A DNA stretch of 64,000 nt from Pseudomonas abyssi (GTDB taxonomy: Bacteria; Pseudomonadota; Gammaproteobacteria; Pseudomonadales; Pseudomonadaceae). Below, piece by piece: positions 32,677 to 42,174 of this stretch (positions are counted from its first letter, which is position 1; every line of letters begins with the position of its first letter). Made by a program: the position numbers and the translations under genes. The stretch is taken from positions 1-64,000 of the forward strand of contig NZ_NTMR01000017.1 of assembly GCF_002307495.1 (NCBI RefSeq), written 5' to 3'. The notes below the pieces were generated by a model, which saw only the letters and a list, made by a program, of their open reading frames with translations, searched no databases and was not told the origin of the DNA.

Positions 32677-33825
32677 ATGCCCCCTACGCAAAACACCCGT
32701 CTCCAGTCCATCGATGCCCTGCGCGGGCTGGTGATCCTCTTCATGCTGCTGGACCATGTCCGGGAAACCTTTTACCTGCACATGCAAGTCAGCGATCCGA
32801 TGGACGTGATCCACACCGACCCGGCGCTGTTCTTCAGTCGCACGCTGGCGCACCTGTGCGCCAGCGTCTTTGTGCTGCTGACCGGCCTGGCCGTTTTCTT
32901 GTACGGCGCCAAGCACGACAGCCGTGCGGCGGTATCGGGTTTTCTGTTCAAACGTGGGCTGTTCCTGGTGGTGCTGGAGGTGACACTGGTCAACTTCGCC
33001 TGGACCTTCCAGTTTCCGCCAACGGTCATCTACCTGCAGGTGATCTGGGCCATTGGCTTGAGCATGCTCGCACTCGCTGCGCTGGTTTGGCTGCCTCGCT
33101 GGCAGCTGGTCACGCTGGGGCTGGTGCTGGTGGCCGGGCACAACCTGCTCGATAGCGTGCATTTTGTCCCGGGTGACTGGGGCTACGTACCCTGGGCTAT
33201 CCTGCATGACCGCGGCTGGCTTGAAGTCAGTGATCAGCTGCGACTGCGGACTTCCTATCCGCTGCTGCCCTGGATTGGTGTGATCGCGCTGGGCTACGCG
33301 ATGGGGCCCTGGTTTGCCGGCAGTACCAGCGCAAGCCAGCGGCAGAGCTGGCTGCTGGGCAGCGCACTGGGCGCCCTGGGCGCCTTTGCACTGCTGCGCC
33401 TGCTCAACGGTTATGGTGAAGCGCCCTGGGCAGTGCAGGATACGGCGCTGCGCACCCTGATGAGCCTGCTCAACATCACCAAGTACCCGCCGTCACTGCT
33501 GTTTCTGGCGTTGTCGCTGGGCGTCGGCTTGCTGCTATTGCGTCTGTTTGAGCGTATCGACAGCAGCCGCCTGATTGGCTGGCTGGCCGTCTTCGGTGCC
33601 GCGCCTATGTTCTTCTATTTGCTGCACCTGTATGTGCTCAAGTTACTTTACCTGGCCAGTGTCGGCGTCTGGGGCACCAACCAGGGACAGTACTTTGGCT
33701 TCGACAACATCTGGGCCATCTGGCTTTGCGCTCTGGTGCTGAGTGTTGCCCTCTACCCGCCCGTGCGCTGGTTTGCCCACCTGAAGGCCCGGCGCCGAGA
33801 TATCAGCTGGCTGAAGTACTTCTAG
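32677..33825 (+). CDS. Heparan-alpha-glucosaminide N-acetyltransferase-like (DUF1624) membrane protein
   Basis: The 382-residue protein begins RLQSIDALRGLVILFMLLDHVRETF, the signature of the HGSNAT/DUF1624 acyltransferase family. It continues with about ten hydrophobic segments and ends with a basic cytoplasmic tail (HLKARRRDISWLKYF). Members transfer acyl groups across the membrane or remain uncharacterised. The His in LLDHVRETF is the likely active-site residue. The start at 32677 (MPPTQNTRL) is preferred because the domain starts just after it; ATG 32650 is an alternative. No substrate can be named. Confidence 0.75.
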   Translation: MPPTQNTRLQSIDALRGLVILFMLLDHVRETFYLHMQVSDPMDVIHTDPALFFSRTLAHLCASVFVLLTGLAVFLYGAKHDSRAAVSGFLFKRGLFLVVLEVTLVNFAWTFQFPPTVIYLQVIWAIGLSMLALAALVWLPRWQLVTLGLVLVAGHNLLDSVHFVPGDWGYVPWAILHDRGWLEVSDQLRLRTSYPLLPWIGVIALGYAMGPWFAGSTSASQRQSWLLGSALGALGAFALLRLLNGYGEAPWAVQDTALRTLMSLLNITKYPPSLLFLALSLGVGLLLLRLFERIDSSRLIGWLAVFGAAPMFFYLLHLYVLKLLYLASVGVWGTNQGQYFGFDNIWAIWLCALVLSVALYPPVRWFAHLKARRRDISWLKYF

Positions 33826-33941
33826 GCGGCTTCATCCGCCGCGCACGGCGACGTTATCGGCCACGGTCGACTTCTGATTTTGCATCGGTGTATTGAACGG
33901 GAGCCTTTGGCGCAACGCCATCGGCCCCTTTGCTCGCTCTA

Positions 33942-35882
33942 TCAAGCGCGGAAGCGCCCGACCAGACCGTGCAACTGCTCGGAGAGCTGTGCCAGTTCCT
34001 GCGAATCGCGGTGTGCTGACTGAGCAAGATTTTCCACCAGCAGCGCGTCGTCCTGAATCTGGGCGATGTGCCGGTTGATATCCTCCGCGACCTGGTGCTG
34101 CTCCTCCGCCGCTGCCGCAATCTGGGTATTCTGGTCGCGAATGTTATCCACGGCACCCCGAATCTGCTCGAAGCTCTGACTGGCACGGCCGATGCGTTCA
34201 ACGCTGGCCTGTGACATTTCCAGACTGTGTTGCATCTGCGCCGTGACTTCCTGCGTGCGTCGCGCCAGCCCGCCCAGCAGGCTATCAATTTCGCCGGTGG
34301 AGTCAGCGGTGCGCTTGGCAAGCGCACGCACCTCGTCAGCCACCACAGCAAAACCACGCCCCTGATCCCCTGCCCTCGCCGCCTCAATCGCCGCATTCAG
34401 GGCCAGCAGATTGGTCTGCTCGGCGATCGCCCGGATCGTCCCCAGAATGCTGTTGACGTTCTGGCTGTCCTGCTCCAGCGCCTCCAGTGCCAACGCCGAC
34501 TCTTTGAGGTTCTCGCTAAGGCGGGTGACGCTGTCGGTCGCATCTTCAATCTCCCCCTAGCCCGCGTGTACCTGATGCTGACCGTCGTCGGCCGAGGTCG
34601 CCGCTGCGCTGCATGAACGCGCCACCTCGTTGGCCGTCGCAACCATTTCGTTGAAGGCGGTAGAGACCATTTCCACCGCACCACGCTGGCGCTCAGCCAC
34701 GTTGTTCATATTGTCGGCAACCTGGGTCGAACCCTCAGAACGCTCGCGCAGCGCTGCTGATGCCTGGATGACGTTCTGTACCAGTTGGCGGATGCTCTCC
34801 AGAAACTGATTGAACCAGCGTGCCAACATCGCGGTTTCATCCTTGCCCTGCACCGCCAGGCTGCGCGTCAGATCGCCCTCGCCCTGCGCGATGCTCTCCA
34901 ACCCGCCGGCCACACTGCGAATCGGGTTGACAATCAGCTTGGCGAATAGCATACCAACGACCGCAAACACCACACCCAGCACCAGCACGATAACTGCAAA
35001 CTGCCAGGTCAACGCGTTAGCGCTGGCCATCACCTCATCACGCTCGATCAGGCCAATGAAGCGCCAGCCCAGCGTCTCGGACGACCAAATGTTGGCCATG
35101 TAATCAGTGCCGTCGATCTCAACCTCGAGCAAGCCCTCGGCGCCGGCCATTCTGGCGTACTCGCCACCCAGATCGGCAAGCGACTTGAAGTTGTGATCGG
35201 CGTTGCTTGGATCAACCAGCACATTGCCATTGGCCTCGACCAGCATCAGGTAGCCGGTGTCGCCAATCTTGATCTGTTTGACAAGATCAGTGAGCTGTTT
35301 AAGGGACACATCCAGCCCCACCACCCCGGCAACGTTGCCTCGTGCATCATTGACGGTGCGCACCGTACCAATAAGCACCGCATCGTCTTGCGCCCAGTAG
35401 TAGGCTCCCGTACGCAGCGTCTGGCCCGGCGACTCCATGGCTCTCTTGTACCAGGGCCGCACGCGCGGATCATAATTCTTCAACCCGGGGTCTCTGGGCC
35501 AGGTGGCGTACCCGCCATCCACTCGCCCATAGGAGAGGTACGCCGCGGTCGGATGCGCCTTGGCAAACTGCTCGAACAGGTCTTCCAACTCACGGTTAGC
35601 CTCGGGCAACGGCACGCTCGGCGCATTTTCCGAGGAATAATTCTTCAAGTCTGGCGCGGCAACCAGCGGCGGCAGCGCCGCGACATAATCGACGCTCTCG
35701 CTGATGCCCTTGAAGAACATGTTCATGGCATTTTCGATCTGACGAATCTCTCGCGAGCTGCCATCAAGAAAGGTTGCCTCCGCCTGCGCCCGCAGGTTGT
35801 AGATCACCACCGCTGCTACCAGGAGAATCGGCAGACACGCGATAGCGACAAATGCCCAGGTCAGCTTCTGCTTAATATTCAT
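33942..35882 (-). pseudogene. Methyl-accepting chemotaxis protein interrupted by one in-frame amber codon
   Basis: The reading frame of 646 sense codons opens MNIKQKLTWAFVAIACLPILLVAAVVIYNL. It has a dCache_1-like periplasmic sensor (about 40-270, WYKRAMESPGQTLRTGAYYWAQDD, GVVGLDVSLKQLTDLV), a second membrane helix, HAMP and the MCP signalling hairpin [50 protein letters not shown] codon at 34557-34559 interrupts it in the adaptation region, and the frame on both sides is the same. A single C-to-T change (CAG to TAG) would explain it. The truncated product would lack the CheA/CheW-contact tip. Confidence 0.85.
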
Positions 35883-36177
35883 TCGACGCTCTCTTAAGAG
35901 TAGGACAACTCGGTCCGGCACGGCGCCGCACAAGAACAACCTGAAAAGGTTATCGGCCTCGCGGCGAGGCGCTTGAGATACACACGTAAATATAGTCTCG
36001 GAGGGGCAAACTGCAGCAACCAAGTCGGGCGGCCATGTCACCAAAGAGATGGCGGAGGGCTATCGGCGGGATAATGCGGAAATGGTATGGGCTGACGCGG
36101 TATCCGACTTGGATATCGCTAAGATCACTGGCTGAGTTTTGCGCGCATTTTGCGCCAGCTTTGCGCCGTCCGGACGT
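35883..36177. other. Intergenic stretch with a small antitoxin-like relic
   Basis: Between the chemoreceptor and the tRNA terminator lies about 300 bp with no confident gene. A plus-strand frame reads KEMAEGYRRDNAEMVWADAVSDLD and ends in TGA at 36133. From the ATG at 36049 it is 28 codons. The GY...A...A pattern loosely recalls the tail of ribbon-helix-helix or MazE-type antitoxins, so it may be a gene relic. The assignment is weak. Confidence 0.3.
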
Positions 36178-36210
36178 AAAAAAAGGACCAAGCCGCTAAG
36201 TGCTTGATCC
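36178..36210 (-). terminator. Terminator of the host tRNA-Pro gene
   Basis: On the minus strand GGATCAAGC (36202-36210) pairs with GCTTGGTCC (36185-36193), with one G-T pair, followed by a run of seven T residues (36184-36178). It lies just beyond the 3' CCA end of the tRNA-Pro fragment, which is read on the same strand. Confidence 0.7.
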
Positions 36211-36222
36211 TTCTTTAAAATA

Positions 36223-36269
36223 TGGTCGGGACGGAGTGATTCGAACACTCGACCCCTTGCACCCCATGC
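36223..36269 (-). repeat. 3' fragment of tRNA-Pro(GGG): ICE attachment site
   Basis: Read on the minus strand, 36269 to 36223 gives the anticodon loop with GGG, the variable loop, a complete T-arm (GTTCGAATC) and the acceptor strand GTCCCGACCA. The 5' half of a tRNA is missing: at 36270 the sequence turns to AT-rich non-tRNA. This is the displaced 3' end expected at one end of an element integrated in a tRNA-Pro gene. The intact copy should lie at the other end, to the right of the window. Confidence 0.8.
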
Positions 36270-36453
36270 TATTATTTACCATATCTCACTGGACGCCAAA
36301 AAACCCCGGTAGACAGACTGAAGCCTAGTAGCTACGCTGCATACAGGCTATTCCATCATCCATACTGCTCCACCCAAATCCATGGTAAGCCACGAAATAT
36401 CATGGGGTAAAAATGGGGTAAAAACGAAAGGCGCTGAATCTAAGGGCTGATAG

Positions 36454-37884
36454 ATGAAAACGACGAGATGGACAATCAAGGAGCTGCAATCGCTCACCAC
36501 CTCCGATGATGGCAAGGTAAGGCGTGAGCCGGATGGGATAGTTACCAAGGTGCGTGCAGGCAAACGCGGCATCACCGTAGCGTTTCGCTATGAGTGGTTT
36601 GCTGGGGGCAAGAAGCACGACTACTCCCTCGGGTCATGGCCCAAGAAAACATTGGCTGAGCTTCGAACAGAGCGTGATCTAGCGAAAGCCACCGTCTCCC
36701 AAGGTATCGACCCCGGAGCGGCCAAGAAAGCCGCCAGAATCGAAGCGCAGGCAGCCATAGCTGCAACCATTGCCGAGTCCGAACGTCAAGCCGCCGAGAA
36801 CCTAACCGTCACTGATTTATTCGAAGCCTGGCTAATCGATGGCGTGCGCCGCGAGGATGCCAATGCAGAGCTGCGCCGAAGCTTCGCCAAGGATGTGCTA
36901 CCCGTTATCGGTAAGAAGATGATTCGGGAGCTGTCCAAGCAAGACCTACTATCCGTTCTGCGCACTGCGAAGAAGCGCGGGCTGAACAGAACGCTGGTAA
37001 TCCTGAACAATGACATGCGTCAGATGCTGCGCTGGGCTGAGAAGCACAAGCCTTGGCGCGGTCTAATGGCGGACGGCAACCCCGCCGACCTGATGACACC
37101 GAAGGTATTGGATGACCTCAAGCTGCTAGACGCGGATTACAACGAAGTACGCGACCGCACGTTATCGCCCGCTGAAGTTCGAGAGCTGCGCGACATATTC
37201 GCCAAACTGGAGAGCGATTATAAGGCCCTTCCCAAGGGGCAAAAGTATTCCGGCATTCGCCCGGTAAATCAGCATGTGCAATGCGCCGTCTGGATCTGCC
37301 TGAGCACCCTTTGCCGTATCGGCGAACTGCTTATGTCCGAGTGGCAGCACATCGATCTGGAGGCCGGGACGTGGTTCATTCCTGCAGCTAACACCAAAGG
37401 TCGGCACCGCAAACGTAAAGATAACAACGTCACCCTGTCACCCTTTGCCCGGCGTCAGTTCGAAGTGTTGCACAAGTTGACCGGCGCAACGCCCTTTGTG
37501 TTCCCCAACACGAAAGGTGACAGCCACGTCTACACCAAGACAGTCAGCAAGCTGATAGGCGACCGGCAATGCCGGTTCAAGAACCGCAGTAAGCCACTGT
37601 CAGGCCGCCAGCATAACGACACACTGGTGTTGGCAGGCGGGGCAAATGGAGAGTGGACGCCGCACGACCTGCGCCGAACTGGCTCGACAATGATGCAATC
37701 ACTTGGGGTTGTGCCCGACATTATCGACTTATGCCAAGGCCATGTTATTGAAGCCCCCAAGGTTCGCGGCACCTACCAACACTACGACTACGCCAAGGAG
37801 AAGGCCGAAGCCTGGCATCTGTTGGGGGAGCGAATCGAGGCGTTGTTGACTGCCGACAACGTGCAGGAGTTCCGCCGCGCCTAA
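36454..37884 (+). CDS. int: P4-type tyrosine integrase of the ICE
   Basis: The 476-residue protein has an N-terminal DUF4102-like arm-binding domain (residues about 1-100), a core-binding SAM-like domain (about 118-215) and a catalytic domain. The latter has R288 in TLCRIGELL, H404 and R407 in PHDLRRTG, H430 in QGH and the nucleophile Tyr441 in RGTYQHYDY. It recombines the att site in the tRNA-Pro 3' end. The gene starts 185 bp from the tRNA fragment and reads into the element. All catalytic residues are present, so the ICE could be mobile. Confidence 0.9.
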   Translation: MKTTRWTIKELQSLTTSDDGKVRREPDGIVTKVRAGKRGITVAFRYEWFAGGKKHDYSLGSWPKKTLAELRTERDLAKATVSQGIDPGAAKKAARIEAQAAIAATIAESERQAAENLTVTDLFEAWLIDGVRREDANAELRRSFAKDVLPVIGKKMIRELSKQDLLSVLRTAKKRGLNRTLVILNNDMRQMLRWAEKHKPWRGLMADGNPADLMTPKVLDDLKLLDADYNEVRDRTLSPAEVRELRDIFAKLESDYKALPKGQKYSGIRPVNQHVQCAVWICLSTLCRIGELLMSEWQHIDLEAGTWFIPAANTKGRHRKRKDNNVTLSPFARRQFEVLHKLTGATPFVFPNTKGDSHVYTKTVSKLIGDRQCRFKNRSKPLSGRQHNDTLVLAGGANGEWTPHDLRRTGSTMMQSLGVVPDIIDLCQGHVIEAPKVRGTYQHYDYAKEKAEAWHLLGERIEALLTADNVQEFRRA

Positions 37885-38015
37885 CCGAGTTACCGGCTGA
37901 CCTAGAGTCGCCCCGAAAAGCGGACATCTCATCTTCCCCAGTCCACCTATCTATTCATAAGTGGGAACGCTTGGATCGCTGAGGTTGTATAAACGCTGCT
38001 TGAGTAGCATCACAA

Positions 38016-38033
38016 GGACAGTTCCAACTGTCC
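38016..38033. repeat. 18-bp palindrome between integrase and CheA-like genes
   Basis: GGACAGTTCCAACTGTCC is GGACAGTT and AACTGTCC around CC. It lies 23 bp beyond the stop of the minus-strand CheA-like gene and 132 bp beyond the integrase stop. It may be a bidirectional transcription stop without T-tract or a protein-binding site. Confidence 0.4.
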
Positions 38034-38055
38034 AGTTCAATTAGTCAGGTAACCT

Positions 38056-40104
38056 TCAGCCCCCCACCGGCAAACAAATAACCAGGCCGAAAGGCCGGTA
38101 GCCGGCGTCGTTACCCTCCCCGGCCCAGACCACGTCGACACTGCCTCCGATCTCGGTCAGGCTACTGCGCACTGCATCCATACCCACCCCACGGCCAGAC
38201 ACCATGGACACTTGCCCAGCGGTGCTCAGGCCCGAGTGGAACATCAATGCAGCAATCTCGTCGTCGCTGACAACCTCATCATCCCGCAACAGCCCTGCCC
38301 CGATAGCTTTGCTACGCAGGCGTTGCAAAGCCAGGCCCCGGCCATCGTCGCTGATACGCAAAGTGATGTGCTTTCCATCTGCGCCTCCATCGATATGGAT
38401 GGTGCCCGCGCCAGGTTTGCCCAGTGCCAGGCGCTCGTCGGCCGGCTCGATACCATGATCGAGGCAGTTGCGCAGTATATGCACCATGGCGTCATTCAGG
38501 TGTTGGGCTTGTTCGCTGCTCAGGTGACAATCAGCCAGTGCCGGGGTGATGAGCAGTTGCGGTACGGGCTTGCCCAGTTCATCGGCCACTCCGCCGAGGT
38601 TCTCGCCCAATGTGCTCAGCATGGTATTGAGATTGGTACCGCTGGCCTGTTGCAGCAGCGTCTGTAGTTCTCTGTCCGGGCGCTGGCTGGCCAGTTGTTG
38701 CAACTGCTGCCACAGGGTGTTGCTGACAATCTGCGTATCCCGGTCGCGGCCAAACCCTTGCAGGCGGCTGGTATAGAGCAGGTGGTACTGGCTGAAGTCA
38801 TGGCTGACCTGATGCAAGGCTTGTTGCAGCGCGCTGACTGACACCTCAGTCCCCGAATCCCGGCCGGTCTGGAGTACCTGTTCGGCATCATGCAGGCTGT
38901 CGGTTACCGCCATTAGCCCCAGTGTTCGGGCATTGCCTTTGAGGGTGTGCAGTTGGCGGTACAGGATGGTCAGGACTTCCTCTGCAATCACGCTCTGGCT
39001 GCTTTCGAGCAATTGCCGACAAACAGCCAGTTGCTGCTCACTGGCGTCCATGAAGGCGGTGAAGCGTGACTCTCCAGCAGCGAGGATTTCACTCAGCAGT
39101 TGCAACTCATGCTGCTGTTGTTCGGCCTGCCGTTGCAGTTCGCGCATGCGGCTGAGGTCGCGCACGACCAGCATCAGGCGGCTGACTTCGTCCTGCTCGT
39201 TGAGCATCGGGTTCCAGTGCAATTCGAGAATCTTGCGCTGGCCGGCCAGCGTGACCGTGACTTCTGTCGGCAGCAGATGGGCGTTGCAGTCGAACATGAA
39301 GGCATCCTGTTCAAGCACTGCCATCAACGCCGCTTCAATCTGTTGCAGAGCGTCGGGGCCAAGTTCGCTGTGCTTGAACAAGGTGTCCATCAGCGCAGCC
39401 CCTGCCAGCTCCTCCTGCTCCAGGATACTGGACAGGTGCGCGGAGAAGTCGGCGTGCAGGGTCAGGTCCGGCAGAATGGTACAGATGCCCTGGCGCATGT
39501 TCTGCAAGACAGCCTGGATCTCGCGGTTCTTCTGATCCAGCTCGGCGTTATGCTGACGAATGATCTCCATCTGCTGCTCATGCGCCATTTCCACCAGCGC
39601 CGATGCGCGAATGAAACCGATATAACGGCCACCTGAAGTAATCAGCACCCCTTCCGTGCCGGGTACAGCGTGGGCAGCCTGCAATACCTGCTCGATAGTG
39701 GCGTCGATCTCCGCGCTTGGGCATGGGGTCAGAAAGCTGTCCAGTTGCCGCGACTGCCCGCGGTTGGACAGCAGTGCCATACCGTAACGGGAGTAGACAT
39801 AGCTCTTCAGGCTGCGCTCGCGGATCAGACCCAGTGGGGTTCCGGCCAGGTCCAGGACTGGGAAAAAGTGTTCCTGCTGATGGCCACGAAACACTTCCAG
39901 CACCTGCAGCATGTCAGTCTCGATGGACACCGGTCGAATGATTTCCAGCGCCCGGTGGATCGATGCCGTGCCGTACCCCTGCAGCTCTTGCAGGAGATCT
40001 TCCGGTGTGTAGAAGCGGCGCTCTTCAGTCGTATGTTCATTCGTGCCCGGCGTCGTGCCATCCGGGCTGTGGGGATTGCTCAGTGCGGCGGTATTGGTGG
40101 TCAT
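38056..40104 (-). CDS. CBS-domain, HPt-containing CheA-like histidine kinase without CheW domain
   Basis: The 682-residue protein has a CBS pair (about residues 45-175), a coiled linker, a PAS-like region (about 200-318), and an HPt domain with phospho-acceptor H386 in QLHTLKGNARTLG. A CheA-type ATPase domain follows, with N-box HILRNCLDHGIE 543-554, G1 SDDGRGL, the F-box MFHSGLSTAGQ and G2 GRGVGMDAV. It ends in LVICLPVGG with no P5/CheW-like domain. It is divergent from a receptor-like gene, a CheX-like gene and CheY. It probably phosphorylates that CheY in response to a CBS ligand such as an adenine nucleotide. It is not a standard chemotaxis CheA. Confidence 0.82.
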   Translation of the reverse strand: MTTNTAALSNPHSPDGTTPGTNEHTTEERRFYTPEDLLQELQGYGTASIHRALEIIRPVSIETDMLQVLEVFRGHQQEHFFPVLDLAGTPLGLIRERSLKSYVYSRYGMALLSNRGQSRQLDSFLTPCPSAEIDATIEQVLQAAHAVPGTEGVLITSGGRYIGFIRASALVEMAHEQQMEIIRQHNAELDQKNREIQAVLQNMRQGICTILPDLTLHADFSAHLSSILEQEELAGAALMDTLFKHSELGPDALQQIEAALMAVLEQDAFMFDCNAHLLPTEVTVTLAGQRKILELHWNPMLNEQDEVSRLMLVVRDLSRMRELQRQAEQQQHELQLLSEILAAGESRFTAFMDASEQQLAVCRQLLESSQSVIAEEVLTILYRQLHTLKGNARTLGLMAVTDSLHDAEQVLQTGRDSGTEVSVSALQQALHQVSHDFSQYHLLYTSRLQGFGRDRDTQIVSNTLWQQLQQLASQRPDRELQTLLQQASGTNLNTMLSTLGENLGGVADELGKPVPQLLITPALADCHLSSEQAQHLNDAMVHILRNCLDHGIEPADERLALGKPGAGTIHIDGGADGKHITLRISDDGRGLALQRLRSKAIGAGLLRDDEVVSDDEIAALMFHSGLSTAGQVSMVSGRGVGMDAVRSSLTEIGGSVDVVWAGEGNDAGYRPFGLVICLPVGG

Positions 40105-40290
40105 TTCCGGGCTACCAGGTCATGTGCTTGATGGCATAGTAATGCCACTACATTTCCGCCACGTGACAAGCTAATAGAGAAATATTGGCCATAAGCCATC
40201 ATTTTGACCTCGAAGTCATCAAAGTGACATCACCCGCTATTTAGCATGACGACCTGTCAGATTCCCTGATCATTGCATGAGGTGCCGGCT

Positions 40291-41067
40291 GTGTTTCTCG
40301 TAACCCTGCTGCTGTTGCAGACCGTATTGTTGGCTGGAGCGGGTTGGTATTACTACCAGCAGCGTCGGAGCCTGATCACTCTGACGGACAAGCAACGCAC
40401 CACCCAGGCAGAGCTGACATTGCTGGAGGCCAGCAATCGCGAGCAGACCGCGCAGTTGCAGTCGCTGCAGGCCCGGGAGCAGCAACTGTTGCAGCAGATC
40501 GACACTCAACAGCAGGATCACGACCTACAACTGTCAGCCCTTCGCGAGGAACGAGATAACGTTCATGGCTGGCAGGACAGCCGTTATCAGGCCGTGCAGG
40601 AGCAGTATCAGCAGGCGCAGCAACTCAATCGGAAGTGGCTTGATCTGGCTGACGATATAGATCGGCTCGGACAGATTGTGCATACCTTTGATCGATGGAA
40701 TGACCGACTGGATGAGCTCATGACACACAACCGGGCCATGCAGAGCGAAAGCCAGGAGTTCACCGGTATCGTCAAACAGACCATTCTGCTGGCACTGAAC
40801 GCCAGCATCGAAGCGGCACGGGCTGGTGAAAATGGGCGCGGGTTTGCCATTGTCGCCGATGAGGTTCGGATACTGGCACACCGCTCTGAAGCGTTGAATG
40901 ACGGCTATCGCCAAAGCCTGCTGCAAAATGCGGTGATCACCACTGGTACCTTCCAGGATATCCAGGCCGCCAGCCGCATGATACATACCGCGATTCAGGA
41001 TATCAGGCAGAACCTGGAGAGTCTGAGTGAACAGTCGCGGCAGCAACCCTCTTCCCTGGCCGCTTGA
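40291..41067 (+). CDS. Short membrane-anchored MCP-signalling-domain protein
   Basis: The protein (about 258 residues from GTG 40291; TTG 40273 is an alternative) has one N-terminal membrane helix ([21 protein letters not shown]) and a long glutamine-rich coiled coil (about residues 30-130). It ends with the MCP tip [47 protein letters not shown]. It lacks an external sensor and HAMP. It could be an internal receptor that couples the CheA-like kinase to a membrane complex. The GTG at 40291 has GAGG nine bases upstream. Confidence 0.75.
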   Translation: MFLVTLLLLQTVLLAGAGWYYYQQRRSLITLTDKQRTTQAELTLLEASNREQTAQLQSLQAREQQLLQQIDTQQQDHDLQLSALREERDNVHGWQDSRYQAVQEQYQQAQQLNRKWLDLADDIDRLGQIVHTFDRWNDRLDELMTHNRAMQSESQEFTGIVKQTILLALNASIEAARAGENGRGFAIVADEVRILAHRSEALNDGYRQSLLQNAVITTGTFQDIQAASRMIHTAIQDIRQNLESLSEQSRQQPSSLAA

Positions 41068-41078
41068 GTATCGCTCCC

Positions 41079-41594
41079 ATGATCAGCGCACAGACCAGCG
41101 AACAGCTACTTTCCCTACTCAGCACCAGTGTATCGGGCTCCGTCACCAGCCTGAGCGGCGTGCATCCGGTATCCATCGACGACTGGATCTCCCAGCAGCA
41201 CTGTGAGAATGCCCAACTGATCATGTTGACCTTGAGCGGTTACAACTTTCGCAGCCTGATCTGTCTCTTGGCGGACAACACCCAGGCCACCACCGCGATG
41301 GATGATGATCACCTTCAGGAATTGGCCAATAACCTGTGTGGCACCTTCAAGCGCCAGCTGAGTCAGAGTCTTCCCGAACTGGGCATGTCGACCCCCAGCG
41401 CTCTACCGTCAGGCTGCGTGGCCTATTTGCAGGAGGACGGCTCTCCGGCTCTGGCGGTACGTTGTGTCGATGCCAACGGCATCGTACTGCATGCCTGCCT
41501 GGTGCTGCTGCAGGTCGATGAGACATGGAGCCTGTCGTCATTGGAGTTGAACACGCCTGAGCCCGAGGCCCTGGGCGAACTTGAATTATTCTAG
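41079..41594 (+). CDS. CheX-like protein
   Basis: The 171-residue protein shows the CheX/CheC-type arrangement: the beta-strand text SVTSLSGVHPVSIDDWISQQHC, QLIMLTLSGYNFRSLICLLADN and the helix DDDHLQELANNLCGTFKRQLSQSLPELGMSTPSALPSG with the ExxN-like phosphatase region (E-L-A-N-N). CheX proteins dephosphorylate CheY-P. It follows the receptor-like gene within a few bases (ATG 41079; TTG 41064 overlapping the stop is possible) and precedes CheY by 58 bp. The identification rests on fold-like pattern and context. Confidence 0.6.
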   Translation: MISAQTSEQLLSLLSTSVSGSVTSLSGVHPVSIDDWISQQHCENAQLIMLTLSGYNFRSLICLLADNTQATTAMDDDHLQELANNLCGTFKRQLSQSLPELGMSTPSALPSGCVAYLQEDGSPALAVRCVDANGIVLHACLVLLQVDETWSLSSLELNTPEPEALGELELF

Positions 41595-41652
41595 GCCGTC
41601 ACCGGCCAACAGCAGTATTTGGATTCACTCAGCGCATTCACAGGAGAATGTC

Positions 41653-42018
41653 ATGTCACTTGTTCTGGTTGTCGATGATTCAGCCACCGTGCGCAACGAT
41701 GTTGCGGGCTTCCTCCAGCAAAACGGTTTGCAGGTGGTCACTGCTCAGGATGGCCGAGAGGGACTTGAGCAGTTGAAGCGCCATCAGGGTATCCGCCTGG
41801 TGATCTGCGACGTCAACATGCCGAATATGGATGGCCTGACTATGGCCGAAAAATCCCGCAGCGAACTGCGCAACTCGGCCCCTATCATCATGCTGACGAC
41901 CGAAAGCTGTCCCAAAATGAAGGAACGTGGCAAAGCTGCTGGCGTCAAAGGCTGGATCGTCAAACCCTTCAATGGGCCGAGCACCATCGGAGCCATCCGC
42001 AAGCTGGCGTCAGCCTGA
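41653..42018 (+). CDS. CheY-like response regulator
   Basis: The 121-residue protein is a single receiver domain with acidic pocket VVDDSATVR, phospho-acceptor Asp in VICDVNMPNMDGL (about D53), T in MLTTES and the lysine in IVKPF. Start ATG 41653 has AGGAG seven bases upstream. With the CheA-like kinase and CheX-like phosphatase next to it, it is the likely output of the module. No flagellar or pilus gene is present, so the target lies elsewhere. Confidence 0.88.
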   Translation: MSLVLVVDDSATVRNDVAGFLQQNGLQVVTAQDGREGLEQLKRHQGIRLVICDVNMPNMDGLTMAEKSRSELRNSAPIIMLTTESCPKMKERGKAAGVKGWIVKPFNGPSTIGAIRKLASA

Positions 42019-42029
42019 TATCCAGAGGC

Positions 42030-42056
42030 GGCCAGTGGTGACCGGACCACTTGGCC
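42030..42056 (+). terminator. Hairpin after the CheX/CheY genes
   Basis: GGCCAGTGGT (42030-42039) pairs with ACCACTTGGCC (42046-42056) with one bulge. It starts 11 bp after the CheY stop. No T-tract follows; it may be a 3'-end hairpin or a weak stop. Confidence 0.4.
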
Positions 42057-42174
42057 AGCCCTCAGGCAGAACTTTATGTCAGGAAAACGATAGCTGTTCA
42101 CTCGACCAAGACAAGACTCGTGGCACACACCAACATCGGTACGCCTTGGTTATGGGGTATCAACAGCAGGATCC

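Noticed and set aside
36223..36269. Complete tRNA gene
   Set aside because: Only the 3' half is present: the D-arm, the 5' acceptor strand and half of the anticodon arm are missing.
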